Shown: positions 8,937 through 16,826 of the stretch, piece by piece | Position numbering within the stretch: the first letter of the stretch is position 1 | Layout of the letters: each line of letters begins with the position of its first letter | DNA from: Brevibacterium sp. UCMA 11754 | GTDB taxonomy: Bacteria > Actinomycetota > Actinomycetes > Actinomycetales > Brevibacteriaceae | NCBI RefSeq assembly: GCF_021532275.1 | Contig: NZ_JACBOT010000023.1 | Location: 152,335-216,334, forward strand | Length of the DNA: 64,000 bases | Direction of reading: 5' to 3' | Program-made: the position numbers and the translations under genes | The notes under the pieces: generated by a model | Database searches by the model: none | Told to the model about the DNA's origin: nothing | The model's input: only the letters and a program-made list of their open reading frames with translations

Positions 8937-10271
8937 TCAGGCGATGTCCTCGAGGCTGCGTCCACGGGTCTCGACTGGGATGAGGAGGACTACGACGATC
9001 ATGCAGACCGCCATGGAGCAGACGAAGCTGATCGGACCGAAGATCCCGAATGTGACGAAGAGTCCGGACATGACGAAGGGCACGATGATTGAGGCCCCGC
9101 GAGCGAAGGTGTAGGAGATGCCGGTTCCGCGCAGCCGATACCGTGTCGGATAGAGCTCGGGCATGTAGGAATAGAGCACGAAGGTCACGAGAGTGTAGAT
9201 CGCGGTGACGAGCAGGAGGCCGATGATGACGATCAACACGATCGACTGAGCAGCGGCGTAGGCCAGTCCCAGGGGAATGACGATGATCGAGAAGGCGATG
9301 ATCGCGGTGCGCCTGTTCATTCGGTTGATAAGCAGGAGACAGACGAGTCCTCCTCCCGGGGCGCCGAGCGCCATGGCCGTGGTGTAGCCGAGCGAGTGTG
9401 AAACGTCGATGCCCTGCTCGACGAAGAAGGTCGGCATCCAGGAGATGAACCCGTAGACGAACATATTCACGCCGACCGCGACGACCGTACCGAGGATCGC
9501 CAGTTGCCAGAAGGGGCGTCTGGCGGTCACCTTCGACTGTGTCTGTTCGGCCGTGGGAGCATGAGGATTGTTCTTCAGCGTCGTCGGTGACAATTTCTCG
9601 AACTGTTCGACGACCGCCTGTGCTTCTTTCAGACGGCCCTTGACGACCAACCAGCGTGGAGATTCGGGGCATCGCTTCCTGGCGATCCAGACGATGACAG
9701 CGAGGACCGCGCCGATGATGAACATCCACCTCCACCCGAAGTTGGAGATGACCACTGCGCCGATAGCCGAGGCGAAAAGAAGCCCGGAATTGACGAGGAT
9801 TCCCAGAAAAGCAGTCCACCGACCTCGGCTGTGAGGGGGAACGAACTCGCCGAGGATGGCCGCAGCAAGGACGAGTTCTGCCCCGAGTCCGATGCCCATG
9901 ATGAATCTGGTGCCGACGAGGAACTCGAAGGTCGGCGCAAATGCGGCGGCGAATCCGGCGATGGCGAAGATGAGCAGATTGAGTTGGTAGCTCATTCGGC
10001 GTCCGAATCTGTCGCCAATGAATCCAGCTGTCGCGGCGCCGAGGAGCATACCGAAGAACGTCATGGACATGAAGATCGCGATTTCGTGTACGCCGGCGAA
10101 CCCAGTTGAGATCAGTGCCGCTGACACACCGGCCGCGACATAGACGTCGTAGGCATCGATCATCGCCCCGGCGCCGATATATGCGAAGAGCTTTTTGTGT
10201 TCCCGGTTCGTTGTGAGCGCGTCCATTCGCGCTCCGATCTTCATTTCTTCGAGATTGGTGTCCACAGACAT
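8937..10271 (-). CDS. MFS metabolite transporter (sugar porter/AAHS-like)
   Basis: 444-residue major facilitator with twelve predicted hydrophobic segments. Seen: the loop 2-3 signature GDRFGRRMSYQ, PESPRWLVVKGRL at the end of the N-terminal half, and the C-terminal PVETRGRSLEDI, all typical of sugar-porter or metabolite:H+ symporter subfamilies. It most likely imports the acid or amide degraded by the neighbouring enzymes. It lies between the amidase (29 bp after its stop) and MaoC in the minus-strand operon. The substrate cannot be read from the sequence. Confidence 0.85.
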   Translation of the reverse strand: MSVDTNLEEMKIGARMDALTTNREHKKLFAYIGAGAMIDAYDVYVAAGVSAALISTGFAGVHEIAIFMSMTFFGMLLGAATAGFIGDRFGRRMSYQLNLLIFAIAGFAAAFAPTFEFLVGTRFIMGIGLGAELVLAAAILGEFVPPHSRGRWTAFLGILVNSGLLFASAIGAVVISNFGWRWMFIIGAVLAVIVWIARKRCPESPRWLVVKGRLKEAQAVVEQFEKLSPTTLKNNPHAPTAEQTQSKVTARRPFWQLAILGTVVAVGVNMFVYGFISWMPTFFVEQGIDVSHSLGYTTAMALGAPGGGLVCLLLINRMNRRTAIIAFSIIVIPLGLAYAAAQSIVLIVIIGLLLVTAIYTLVTFVLYSYMPELYPTRYRLRGTGISYTFARGASIIVPFVMSGLFVTFGIFGPISFVCSMAVCMIVVVLLIPVETRGRSLEDIA

Positions 10272-10300
10272 CGTTGTCGTGCCTTTCGAAAGGGGGTGTG

Positions 10301-11770
10301 TTATCTGACTATTTGTGAGATCGCTTGTGCGCGATCGAGCAGCTCCCGATCGTCGAATGGTCTGCCGATGATCTGCAATCCCGGCGAGAGTGAATCGGCA
10401 GCTTCGGGGAGGGGGATCGTGATTGCTGGAAGTCCGAGGTAGTTGATGACTCGTGTGAAGCGGCTGGCTCGCATGTAGTCATCTCTGCACTGCTGGCTCG
10501 ACATGTCACCGTTGTCCGGCGCTTTCGGGGCCAGGATCGGACTGGTGGGAGTCAGGAGGAAACGTGAGCCCGCCATGACAGTCTCGACGAATTCGTCCTG
10601 CGCATCCGCCTGGCAAGCGATCGCATCCGCATACTCAATGGCGGAAATTGCGGTTCCGCGGATTGCTCGCGACAGCACCTGATCTCCGAGGAGACTCCAG
10701 TCCCAGTCGAGGATTCTGCCGATGTTGCGTGCCGCCTCGACGCTGACGATGGCCACGGATCTGCGGTTGAGTTCGGTGTCGTCGAAATCGACGCTGGGCG
10801 CGGTTCCTTGTTCAATCGCCTGAAGTGCAGCCGAATAGGCCCGGGTCACGTCCATGTCGCAGACGCGTGAGGCTGTTTCGGCCGACAGATGAGAGACCTG
10901 AGATTCGTTCGCCGGATGATTCGCGTCGAGCCTGTGGCGCGACTCCGGGGCAACGGTGTCGGCATCGTCGAAGAGAACATTCGCTGTCGTACGCACGGTG
11001 TCAACGTCGGGGGCTATGAGTCCGATCGTGTCCAGTGATTCGGAGAGGGGCAGGAGGCCTACGTGGGAGAAGAGTCCATTGCTGGGTTTGTAGCCGACCA
11101 GTCCGCAGAAGGCTGCTGGAAGTCGGACAGATCCACCGGTATCGGTGCCCAGGGACACATCGCTGGCGCCCGTTGCGACGGCGATGGCCGAACCACTCGA
11201 GGACCCACCTGATAGGTACCGTCCATTGCGAGGATTGATCCCGTCGCCAAGCCAATGATTGTGTCCCGTCGGGCTCATGGCGAATTCGGCCATGTGATTG
11301 GCTCCGACGAGTGTGCCACCGGCGGATTCGATCGCGAGCAGCAGCGGTGAGGTGCAGTCCGACTCTCTCCTATTCAACGATGGGCTCCCCGCTGTGAGAG
11401 GGAAGCCCATGATGCCGATATTGTCCTTGTGAGTGAACCGAATGCCTTCGAGCGCTTTGCTGGTGGCCTCTTCTGCGATGACCGGACTCGTGGTGTACCT
11501 GCGCAGGATTCCAGTAAGCGTGGAATCATGCGAGGTTTCAACCCATTGGGTCCATTGCTCGTCGGTGTCGCTGTTGTCCTGACCGGTGAGGTCCTGGCGC
11601 AGCCACATGAGAGGCTTCGGGCGAGAGAACGAGTTGTCGATTTCGTCGGCGGACTCTGACAGAAGACGGGTCGCCCGCTCTGTGCCGTTTGATTCGAGGA
11701 GTTCATTGACTGCGGTGCTGATGCGCACCGACGAGTGTGCCGCCACATGAGTCCTGGCGTTGGTGTTCAA
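10301..11770 (-). CDS. Amidase (amidase signature family)
   Basis: 489-residue amidase with the Ser-cisSer-Lys machinery: the Lys in FTHKDNIG (about residue 136), the Gly/Ser-rich block LSGGSSSGSAIAVATGASD (about residue 190) and the nucleophile region GTDTGGSVRLPAAFCGLVG. It hydrolyses a carboxamide to an acid plus ammonia. It is the first gene of the long minus-strand operon, so it may release the carboxylate substrate of the downstream CoA pathway. There are no gatB/gatC neighbours, so this is not the tRNA amidotransferase subunit. The N-terminal ~70 residues before the core are longer than in minimal amidases. Confidence 0.88.
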   Translation of the reverse strand: MNTNARTHVAAHSSVRISTAVNELLESNGTERATRLLSESADEIDNSFSRPKPLMWLRQDLTGQDNSDTDEQWTQWVETSHDSTLTGILRRYTTSPVIAEEATSKALEGIRFTHKDNIGIMGFPLTAGSPSLNRRESDCTSPLLLAIESAGGTLVGANHMAEFAMSPTGHNHWLGDGINPRNGRYLSGGSSSGSAIAVATGASDVSLGTDTGGSVRLPAAFCGLVGYKPSNGLFSHVGLLPLSESLDTIGLIAPDVDTVRTTANVLFDDADTVAPESRHRLDANHPANESQVSHLSAETASRVCDMDVTRAYSAALQAIEQGTAPSVDFDDTELNRRSVAIVSVEAARNIGRILDWDWSLLGDQVLSRAIRGTAISAIEYADAIACQADAQDEFVETVMAGSRFLLTPTSPILAPKAPDNGDMSSQQCRDDYMRASRFTRVINYLGLPAITIPLPEAADSLSPGLQIIGRPFDDRELLDRAQAISQIVR

Positions 11771-12353
11771 GTCTCACCGTCCTGTTCGTAAACATCAGCA
11801 CTCCGCAGCATTGCGATTGCTGGTCCAGTTCCGAGTTCTCGTCGGCGAGTACCCGAACCATCTGACAGATTAGAGCTTAAACCTATGATGTATTGCCGTC
11901 AATGGTCAGAATTAGCGCGATGGTGGCAAGAAGGTGAAGTGATACATCAGATCAATAATAGATATTGCGGGAATCTGCCGAGTGTTGGGGCCACGGCACA
12001 GCAACTCACAGGAGGGCGCGATGGCTGCAAGGAAATTTCTGCCGAACCCGAGAGGAAAGCTGCGTTGACCACTGTCTTCGTCTGAGCTCCTGCCCCGATT
12101 CGCAGACAAGGAGGCTCGCGGGCTTACGCGCTCGCAGTCGAGGTCACGTTGTGTCAGCTGCCCTTCGAGCGCGGTGCCTGTGTGCCCAGCAGGTGCCTGT
12201 ATTTTCCGATTGCGAAGTTCGCTGCGCCCGAAGGCGTTCTGGACGAATGGGTCGAGATGCAGGGGGCGTGCCTTCCATCCCTTTCGGTGATTGCAGCTCC
12301 GCCGGCAGAATGGTCGCAGGGTTGCATCCTTTTGAAGCACAAAGTGATGCAGG
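11771..12353. other. Intergenic region with no gene I can support
   Basis: About 580 bases between the amidase start and the terminator at 12354. The right-hand open frames (for example 12149-12481 + and 11912-12394 -) show no recognisable family. The amidase operon promoter should lie at about 11780-11900. A perfect ATCTG-A-CAGAT palindrome is at 11860-11870. A strong Shine-Dalgarno (CAGGAGGGCGCG) precedes a 15-codon frame at 12021-12068. Confidence 0.5.
11860..11870. promoter_or_regulatory. Possible operator palindrome upstream of the amidase operon
   Basis: ATCTGACAGAT is a perfect palindrome around a central A, 90 bp upstream of the amidase start. Its size suits a FadR-type GntR dimer such as the regulator encoded at the end of this operon. 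No second copy was found, so the link is a guess. Confidence 0.3.
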
Positions 12354-12388
12354 AAGCGGACCCTCCGAACTGCTCGGAGGGTCCGCTT
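12354..12388. terminator. Strong hairpin downstream of the monooxygenase gene
   Basis: AAGCGGACCCTCCGA (12354-12368) pairs perfectly with 12374-12388 around a 5-base loop. This 15-bp stem sits 32 bp past the stop of the minus-strand gene at 12420. It very likely ends the iclR-SDR-monooxygenase transcript. Confidence 0.75.
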
Positions 12389-12419
12389 CGTCACGGAAAT
12401 TCAGCTGAGGTTCAGCAGG

Positions 12420-12749
12420 TCAGCCGACCTGAAGCTCTCCCATCTCGTCCCAGCCCTCACCGTCGATCTGGCGAGAGATGATCTTCGGAGTGGACACGAG
12501 GGCGCTGTTCATCGGTCCGCCGTCTGCGGTCGCCTTCTGGAAGTGGTCGGACTTCACGTGCGCTTCGGCAGCGTCGTCATCGAAGGCTTCGACGAGCACG
12601 TACTCATTGGGGTCGTCGAGGCTGCGTGACCAGTCGAACCATTTGTTTCCCGGCTCGGCTCGTGTCGCCTCGGTGAACTCCTTGGTGATCTGCGGCCATT
12701 CCTCGGCCTTCTCGGGCTTGACCTGGAACTTGACGACGATGAAAATCAT
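12420..12749 (-). CDS. Antibiotic biosynthesis monooxygenase (ABM) family protein
   Basis: 109-residue ferredoxin-like alpha/beta barrel protein of the ABM/putative quinol monooxygenase family. Seen: the beta-strand start MIFIVVKFQVKPEKAEEW, FDWSRSLDDPNEYVLVEAF and the His in AHVKSDHFQKA, the family pattern. The frame is open upstream to 13043, but the ATG at 12749 is the family start, preceded by AAAGGATCCAA. It is 73 bp downstream of the SDR gene on the same strand and ends at a 15-bp hairpin. It may oxidise a quinone or quinol, or act as a small electron-transfer or detoxifying partner; the substrate is unknown. Confidence 0.8.
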   Translation of the reverse strand: MIFIVVKFQVKPEKAEEWPQITKEFTEATRAEPGNKWFDWSRSLDDPNEYVLVEAFDDDAAEAHVKSDHFQKATADGGPMNSALVSTPKIISRQIDGEGWDEMGELQVG

Positions 12750-12822
12750 TTGGATCCTTTCGTAGCTGATTGGGTTGGCGGGGTCTTCGCCAACTCTGGT
12801 GCTGGTGTAGGCGCGGTGTGTC

Positions 12823-13608
12823 TCAGGAGAACTGCATGCCGCCGTCGACGAGCACGGTCTGGCCGGTGATGTAGTCCGAGTCCTCGCTGGAGAGGAACGA
12901 TACGAGGTTCGCGACATCCTCAGGAACCGATACACGTCCGAGGAGGATGTCTCCCGCGTACTTCTTGATCGCTTCCCCCTTGGCCAATCCCTCCTGTTCT
13001 CCGAGCTTCTCATCGATGAGATCCCACATCGAGGTTCCCACAATGCCTGGTCCGTAGGCGTTGACGGTGATCCCGTGTTTCGCCCATTCCATCGCGGCGC
13101 CCTGCGTCAGTCCGCGCACAGCCCACTTCGTGGCCGAATAGGGTGAGAGCAGTGCGAACGGGCGGAAGGCGACGATCGACGCCGCGCCGATGATCTTTCC
13201 GCCGTTGCCCTGTTCGATCATCTGCTTGGCAGCGGCCTGGTAGGACAGGAATACGCCGGTGATGTTGACGTTGAGGATCTTCTCGAAATCCTCTTTCGAG
13301 TAATCGATGAGGGGTTCGACCTGAGCGATGCCGGCATTGGCCACGAAGACGTCGAGCTTTCCGCCGACCTCGACGGCGGTGGCCACGAGTGCTTCCACCG
13401 AGGCCTGATCGGTGACGTCGACCTCGGCTCCGGTGGCTTTGCCGCCGGCGGCTTCGATGGTCGATACCGTCTCCTGTACTCCCTCCTGCATTGTGGGAAG
13501 GTCGGCCACGATGACGTGATGTCCGTCGGCACCGAGGCGCTGCGCGATGCCCTGTCCGATTCCTCGTGCTGATCCTGTGACGACGGCGATGCTGTTGGTT
13601 GTGCTCAT
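12823..13608 (-). CDS. SDR family acetoin/diacetyl reductase-like dehydrogenase
   Basis: 261-residue classical short-chain dehydrogenase. Seen: the [10 protein letters not shown] cofactor motif near residue 12, NAGIA, the catalytic Ser in IGAASIVAF and the YSATKWAV (YxxxK) motif near residue 155, plus a C-terminal [14 protein letters not shown]. The whole pattern, including [19 protein letters not shown], resembles meso-2,3-butanediol dehydrogenase/acetoin reductases, so NAD(H)-dependent reduction of acetoin or diacetyl is the best guess. An Asp (VADLP) after the second beta strand suggests NAD preference. It lies downstream of the IclR gene on the same strand. Confidence 0.85.
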   Translation of the reverse strand: MSTTNSIAVVTGSARGIGQGIAQRLGADGHHVIVADLPTMQEGVQETVSTIEAAGGKATGAEVDVTDQASVEALVATAVEVGGKLDVFVANAGIAQVEPLIDYSKEDFEKILNVNITGVFLSYQAAAKQMIEQGNGGKIIGAASIVAFRPFALLSPYSATKWAVRGLTQGAAMEWAKHGITVNAYGPGIVGTSMWDLIDEKLGEQEGLAKGEAIKKYAGDILLGRVSVPEDVANLVSFLSSEDSDYITGQTVLVDGGMQFS

Positions 13609-13717
13609 AGTTGTACCCCTTCGTGTCTCGTCCTTGAGTGAGCACGATCAGTCTGTGTGGGAACGGACCGAAGAGAATACAGGCGTTCTCATGTGACGAG
13701 AAACTGAAATGGGCGCC

Positions 13718-14488
13718 TCAGGAGGCCTCTCGACGGGTGCCGCCGCGCAGATACCTCGAACACAGCCCGGCATGCTGACGCAGGGTCGACTCGAGTACCT
13801 TCATCCGTCCGTTCGCCTTGCTCGACGGGGTGCTCACAGCGATCGCCCCGACCTGCATGCCGGTGCCGTTGCGGACGGGAACCGCGGCGCAGGTCTGCCG
13901 TGGCAGGAACTCGTCGTGTTCCCACGCGATGCCTCTGGTGGCCACCTCTTCCAGATGGATGTCGAGAAGATCTCGCCGCACGATCGTATGTGGAGTGAGC
14001 ACCTGCATCCCACGCGCGTCCAGGTACTCGGTGCGCTGAGCCTCGGGCATGGCCGAGAGCAGAATCTTGCCGAAGGCAGTCGCGTGGGCAGCCTCATGGA
14101 AGCCGAAGCGCAAGGGACGGAGCCGCGGATGCTTCTCGCAGTCGGAGGAGTAGGTGAGCAGAATGTCCGACCCACGATAGATCGCGAAATAGGCGGCCGT
14201 GCCAAGACTGCGATGAAGCTCATCGGTGATCTGGCGGATGGGGTGCGGTGCAACGAGACGCTGCTGGAAGGAGAGCCCGAGTTCAAAGCACTTCGGCCCG
14301 AGCTCGAAGCACTTGTCTTCCTTGAGATAGACGAGGTAGTTGCAGTCTTCGAGTTCGTGGAGCAGGCGATACACCGTGGGAAGAGGGATCTCCAGACGGT
14401 TGGCCACGGTCTTCGCCGAGGCGCTGCCGGAAGCGGACACCGCCTCGAGCACGGAGAAGGTCCGATGGATGACAGCACTGTTCGACAT
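13718..14488 (-). CDS. IclR family transcriptional regulator
   Basis: 256-residue IclR-type regulator. The N-terminal winged HTH reads AKTVANRLEIPLPTVYRLLH at about residues 22-41. The GAF-like effector domain includes RGIAWEHDEFLPRQTCAAVPV, a conserved IclR C-terminal block. The ATG at 14488 is chosen as the usual short leader before the HTH; the open upstream frame overlaps the divergent gene's promoter. It is divergent from the GMC oxidoreductase operon (150 bp apart) and co-directional with the SDR and ABM genes, so it probably controls both arms. Acid or alcohol effectors are usual in the family. Confidence 0.85.
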   Translation of the reverse strand: MSNSAVIHRTFSVLEAVSASGSASAKTVANRLEIPLPTVYRLLHELEDCNYLVYLKEDKCFELGPKCFELGLSFQQRLVAPHPIRQITDELHRSLGTAAYFAIYRGSDILLTYSSDCEKHPRLRPLRFGFHEAAHATAFGKILLSAMPEAQRTEYLDARGMQVLTPHTIVRRDLLDIHLEEVATRGIAWEHDEFLPRQTCAAVPVRNGTGMQVGAIAVSTPSSKANGRMKVLESTLRQHAGLCSRYLRGGTRREAS

Positions 14489-14638
14489 TTGCGCTCCTAT
14501 GATTATCGCCTCGCGAGAATAAGGATAGCGGCTGGTGTTACGGATCACATAGGTTGCTTGTGACCGGTTCGGCAAAGGTGCCCGGGACCAGCGAGACATC
14601 AGCACCGGGACACCAGAAGAGGAGCAAAGGAGCACCAG

Positions 14639-15214
14639 ATGGCATTCCCCGCCAAATTTCCGTCGCTGAATGCGATGGAGATGACCGATGAGGCCCGACA
14701 GACTCTTGTCAGAGTTCTGCGTGTGGCGTTTCCACATGAGAATTTTCCCGATGGCCCGTACGAACGGACTGCCGACAAGATCCTTGTCGAAGCCGATGCC
14801 GAGACCTGGTTTCGGGTCGCGCTCATCCAAGGACTGCAGTCACTTGACCAGCTCTCCGACAAGAGCTTCTGCTCACTCAATGACGATGAAGCACTGCGGG
14901 TGCTGCGCCGCGTCGAAGGCACGGAGTTCTTCGGGTTCGTCCGCCGCACCGCAGCGCTTGGCCTTTACGACGATGAAGAAGTGTGGGAGATCCTGGGGTA
15001 CCAAGGGCCGTCGTTCGACCTCGGCGGCTATGTCCATCGAGGATTCAACGATCTGGACTGGCTGCCCGAACCACGCATCCTCTATCCGGAGGGCGAGGAC
15101 CTGCCGGAACTCGGCCCAGGTGCACACCTGGGACCGCAGACAGTCAACGTGGCAGACGAATCGACGAATCAGCCGAGCGCTGAGCAGGCCGAAATGGGCG
15201 AGGTGAAGAAATGA
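14639..15214 (+). CDS. Small partner of the GMC oxidoreductase (gluconate 2-dehydrogenase subunit 3-like)
   Basis: 191-residue protein with no signal peptide and no membrane segment. The helical N-terminal part (LVRVLRVAFPHENFPDGPYERTAD), the central ALIQGLQSLDQLSD and the YDDEEVWEILGYQGPSFDLGGY segment resemble the small subunit 3 found with GMC-type gluconate/sorbitol dehydrogenases. The tail (last 35 residues) is low-complexity and acidic. Its stop overlaps the ATG of the GMC gene (ATGA at 15211-15214), so the two are translationally coupled and likely form one enzyme. It probably helps fold or anchor the flavoprotein. The assignment rests partly on the neighbour. Confidence 0.65.
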   Translation: MAFPAKFPSLNAMEMTDEARQTLVRVLRVAFPHENFPDGPYERTADKILVEADAETWFRVALIQGLQSLDQLSDKSFCSLNDDEALRVLRRVEGTEFFGFVRRTAALGLYDDEEVWEILGYQGPSFDLGGYVHRGFNDLDWLPEPRILYPEGEDLPELGPGAHLGPQTVNVADESTNQPSAEQAEMGEVKK

Positions 15215-16815
15215 TGGCAGCGAAACCAGCGTCCGGCGGCAGTGTCACCGGCTACAGCATCGACCAGAACGACGAGGCAGTCGTCATCATCGGATCCGGC
15301 GCCGGAGGCGGCACACTCGCGTATGAGCTGACGGCCAAGGGAATTCCCGTCGTCGTCCTCGAAGCAGGTCCCCATCTGGGACATGACGATTACGTCAACA
15401 ACGAATGGGAAGCGTTCAACCAGATGGCCTGGCTGGATCCACGGACGACGACAGGATCGTGGCGAATCGCGCAGGACTTCCCCAACCTGCCGGCATGGAT
15501 CGTCAAAGCCGTCGGAGGCACGACGACCCACTGGTCCGGAGCCACCCCGCGTTTCAAAAATCATGAGTTCCGTGCCCGCAGTGCCTACGGACGCATCGAG
15601 GGAGCCAATCTCCTCGACTGGCCGATCACGCTCGAAGAGATGGCTCCGTACTACGACCGAGCCGAGAAATCGATGGGTTCGACTCACGTCCACGGACGTC
15701 CGCCCCTGCCAGCGAACAACAACTACAAGGTCTTCGCCAACGGCGCCAAGGAGGTCGGGTACCGCTACTACGCCACTGGCCCCTATGCCACCAATGCCGA
15801 GGAATACGATGGCCGTCCCGCTTCGATCCAGGATGGCTTCAACTTCCAGGGAGACAAGAACAAGTCGAAATGGTCGACCCTGGTCAGAGAGATCCCACGA
15901 GCAGCGGAGACGGGCCTGCTCGATCTCCGTCCCGATTCTCAAGCTGTCCAGATCACCCATGATTCAGAAGGGAACGCCGACGCCGTCCTCTACCTCGACG
16001 GGGAAGGAAATCTGCAGCGTCAGGCCGCCAAGCTGGTGTGCGTGGCCGGAAACTCGATCGAAACGCCCAGGCTGCTGCTCCTCTCGGGCACACCGAGCTT
16101 CCCCGACGGGCTCGCGAACTCCTCGGGACAGGTGGGGCGAAACTACATGCGCCACCTCACCGGGACAGTGTGGGGGCACTTCGACAAGCCCGTGCGAATG
16201 TACCGGGGCGAGACCATGGCCGGCGTCATCGCCGATGAGTCGATCCACGATCCCGACCGCGGATTCGCAGGAGGCTACTACATGGAGACGATCGCACTGG
16301 GCCCGGCCTTCATGTCGGCATTCGTCGAGCCCGGCGCCTGGGGCCCCGACTTCGCCGCGCTCATGGATCGCTACCTCAACACGGCTGGCATGTGGATCGT
16401 CGGAGAGGACCTGCCGCAAGAGTCCAACCGGATCACACTGAACACCACGGTCAAGGATCAGTACGGTCTTCCCGTACCGAACGTCCACTACGACGATCAC
16501 GCGAATGACCTGGCAATGCGCGAACACGGCTACGCTGCAGGCGAGAGCGTCTACAGGGCGGTCGGGGCACAGACCTCGCATCGGACACCGCCGTATCCGT
16601 CGACGCACAATCTGGGCACCGCGAGAATGAGCGAACGACCTGAGGACGGCGTAGTCGACAAATGGGGTCGCTCCCATGATGTGAAGAACCTCTTCATCTC
16701 CGACGGTTCGGTCTTCACCTCAAGCGCGGCGGCCAATCCGACTCTGACCATCGTCGCACTGGCGATCCGGCAGGCCGAATACATCGCCGAACAGCTGCGG
16801 ACTCAGCAGCTTTAG
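15211..16815 (+). CDS. GMC family FAD oxidoreductase
   Basis: 534-residue glucose-methanol-choline type flavoprotein. Seen: the Rossmann FAD motif VVIIGSGAGGGTLAYEL at about residue 27, VGGTTTHWSGATPRF (the GMC-type substrate/FAD region), and C-terminal catalytic residues in THNLGTARM (His) and SSAAANPTLTIVALAIR (Asn/Pro region). It oxidises an alcohol or sugar CH-OH group; the substrate is unknown. There is no Tat signal on either this or the coupled small subunit, so the complex seems cytoplasmic, unlike periplasmic gluconate dehydrogenases. The next gene follows after 11 bp. Confidence 0.88.
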   Translation: MMAAKPASGGSVTGYSIDQNDEAVVIIGSGAGGGTLAYELTAKGIPVVVLEAGPHLGHDDYVNNEWEAFNQMAWLDPRTTTGSWRIAQDFPNLPAWIVKAVGGTTTHWSGATPRFKNHEFRARSAYGRIEGANLLDWPITLEEMAPYYDRAEKSMGSTHVHGRPPLPANNNYKVFANGAKEVGYRYYATGPYATNAEEYDGRPASIQDGFNFQGDKNKSKWSTLVREIPRAAETGLLDLRPDSQAVQITHDSEGNADAVLYLDGEGNLQRQAAKLVCVAGNSIETPRLLLLSGTPSFPDGLANSSGQVGRNYMRHLTGTVWGHFDKPVRMYRGETMAGVIADESIHDPDRGFAGGYYMETIALGPAFMSAFVEPGAWGPDFAALMDRYLNTAGMWIVGEDLPQESNRITLNTTVKDQYGLPVPNVHYDDHANDLAMREHGYAAGESVYRAVGAQTSHRTPPYPSTHNLGTARMSERPEDGVVDKWGRSHDVKNLFISDGSVFTSSAAANPTLTIVALAIRQAEYIAEQLRTQQL

Positions 16816-16826
16816 GAAGGAACCAC

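Noticed and set aside
12149..12481. Possible small Cys-containing protein
   Set aside because: It runs through the perfect terminator hairpin at 12354-12388 and into the antisense of the ABM gene, and has no recognisable motif.
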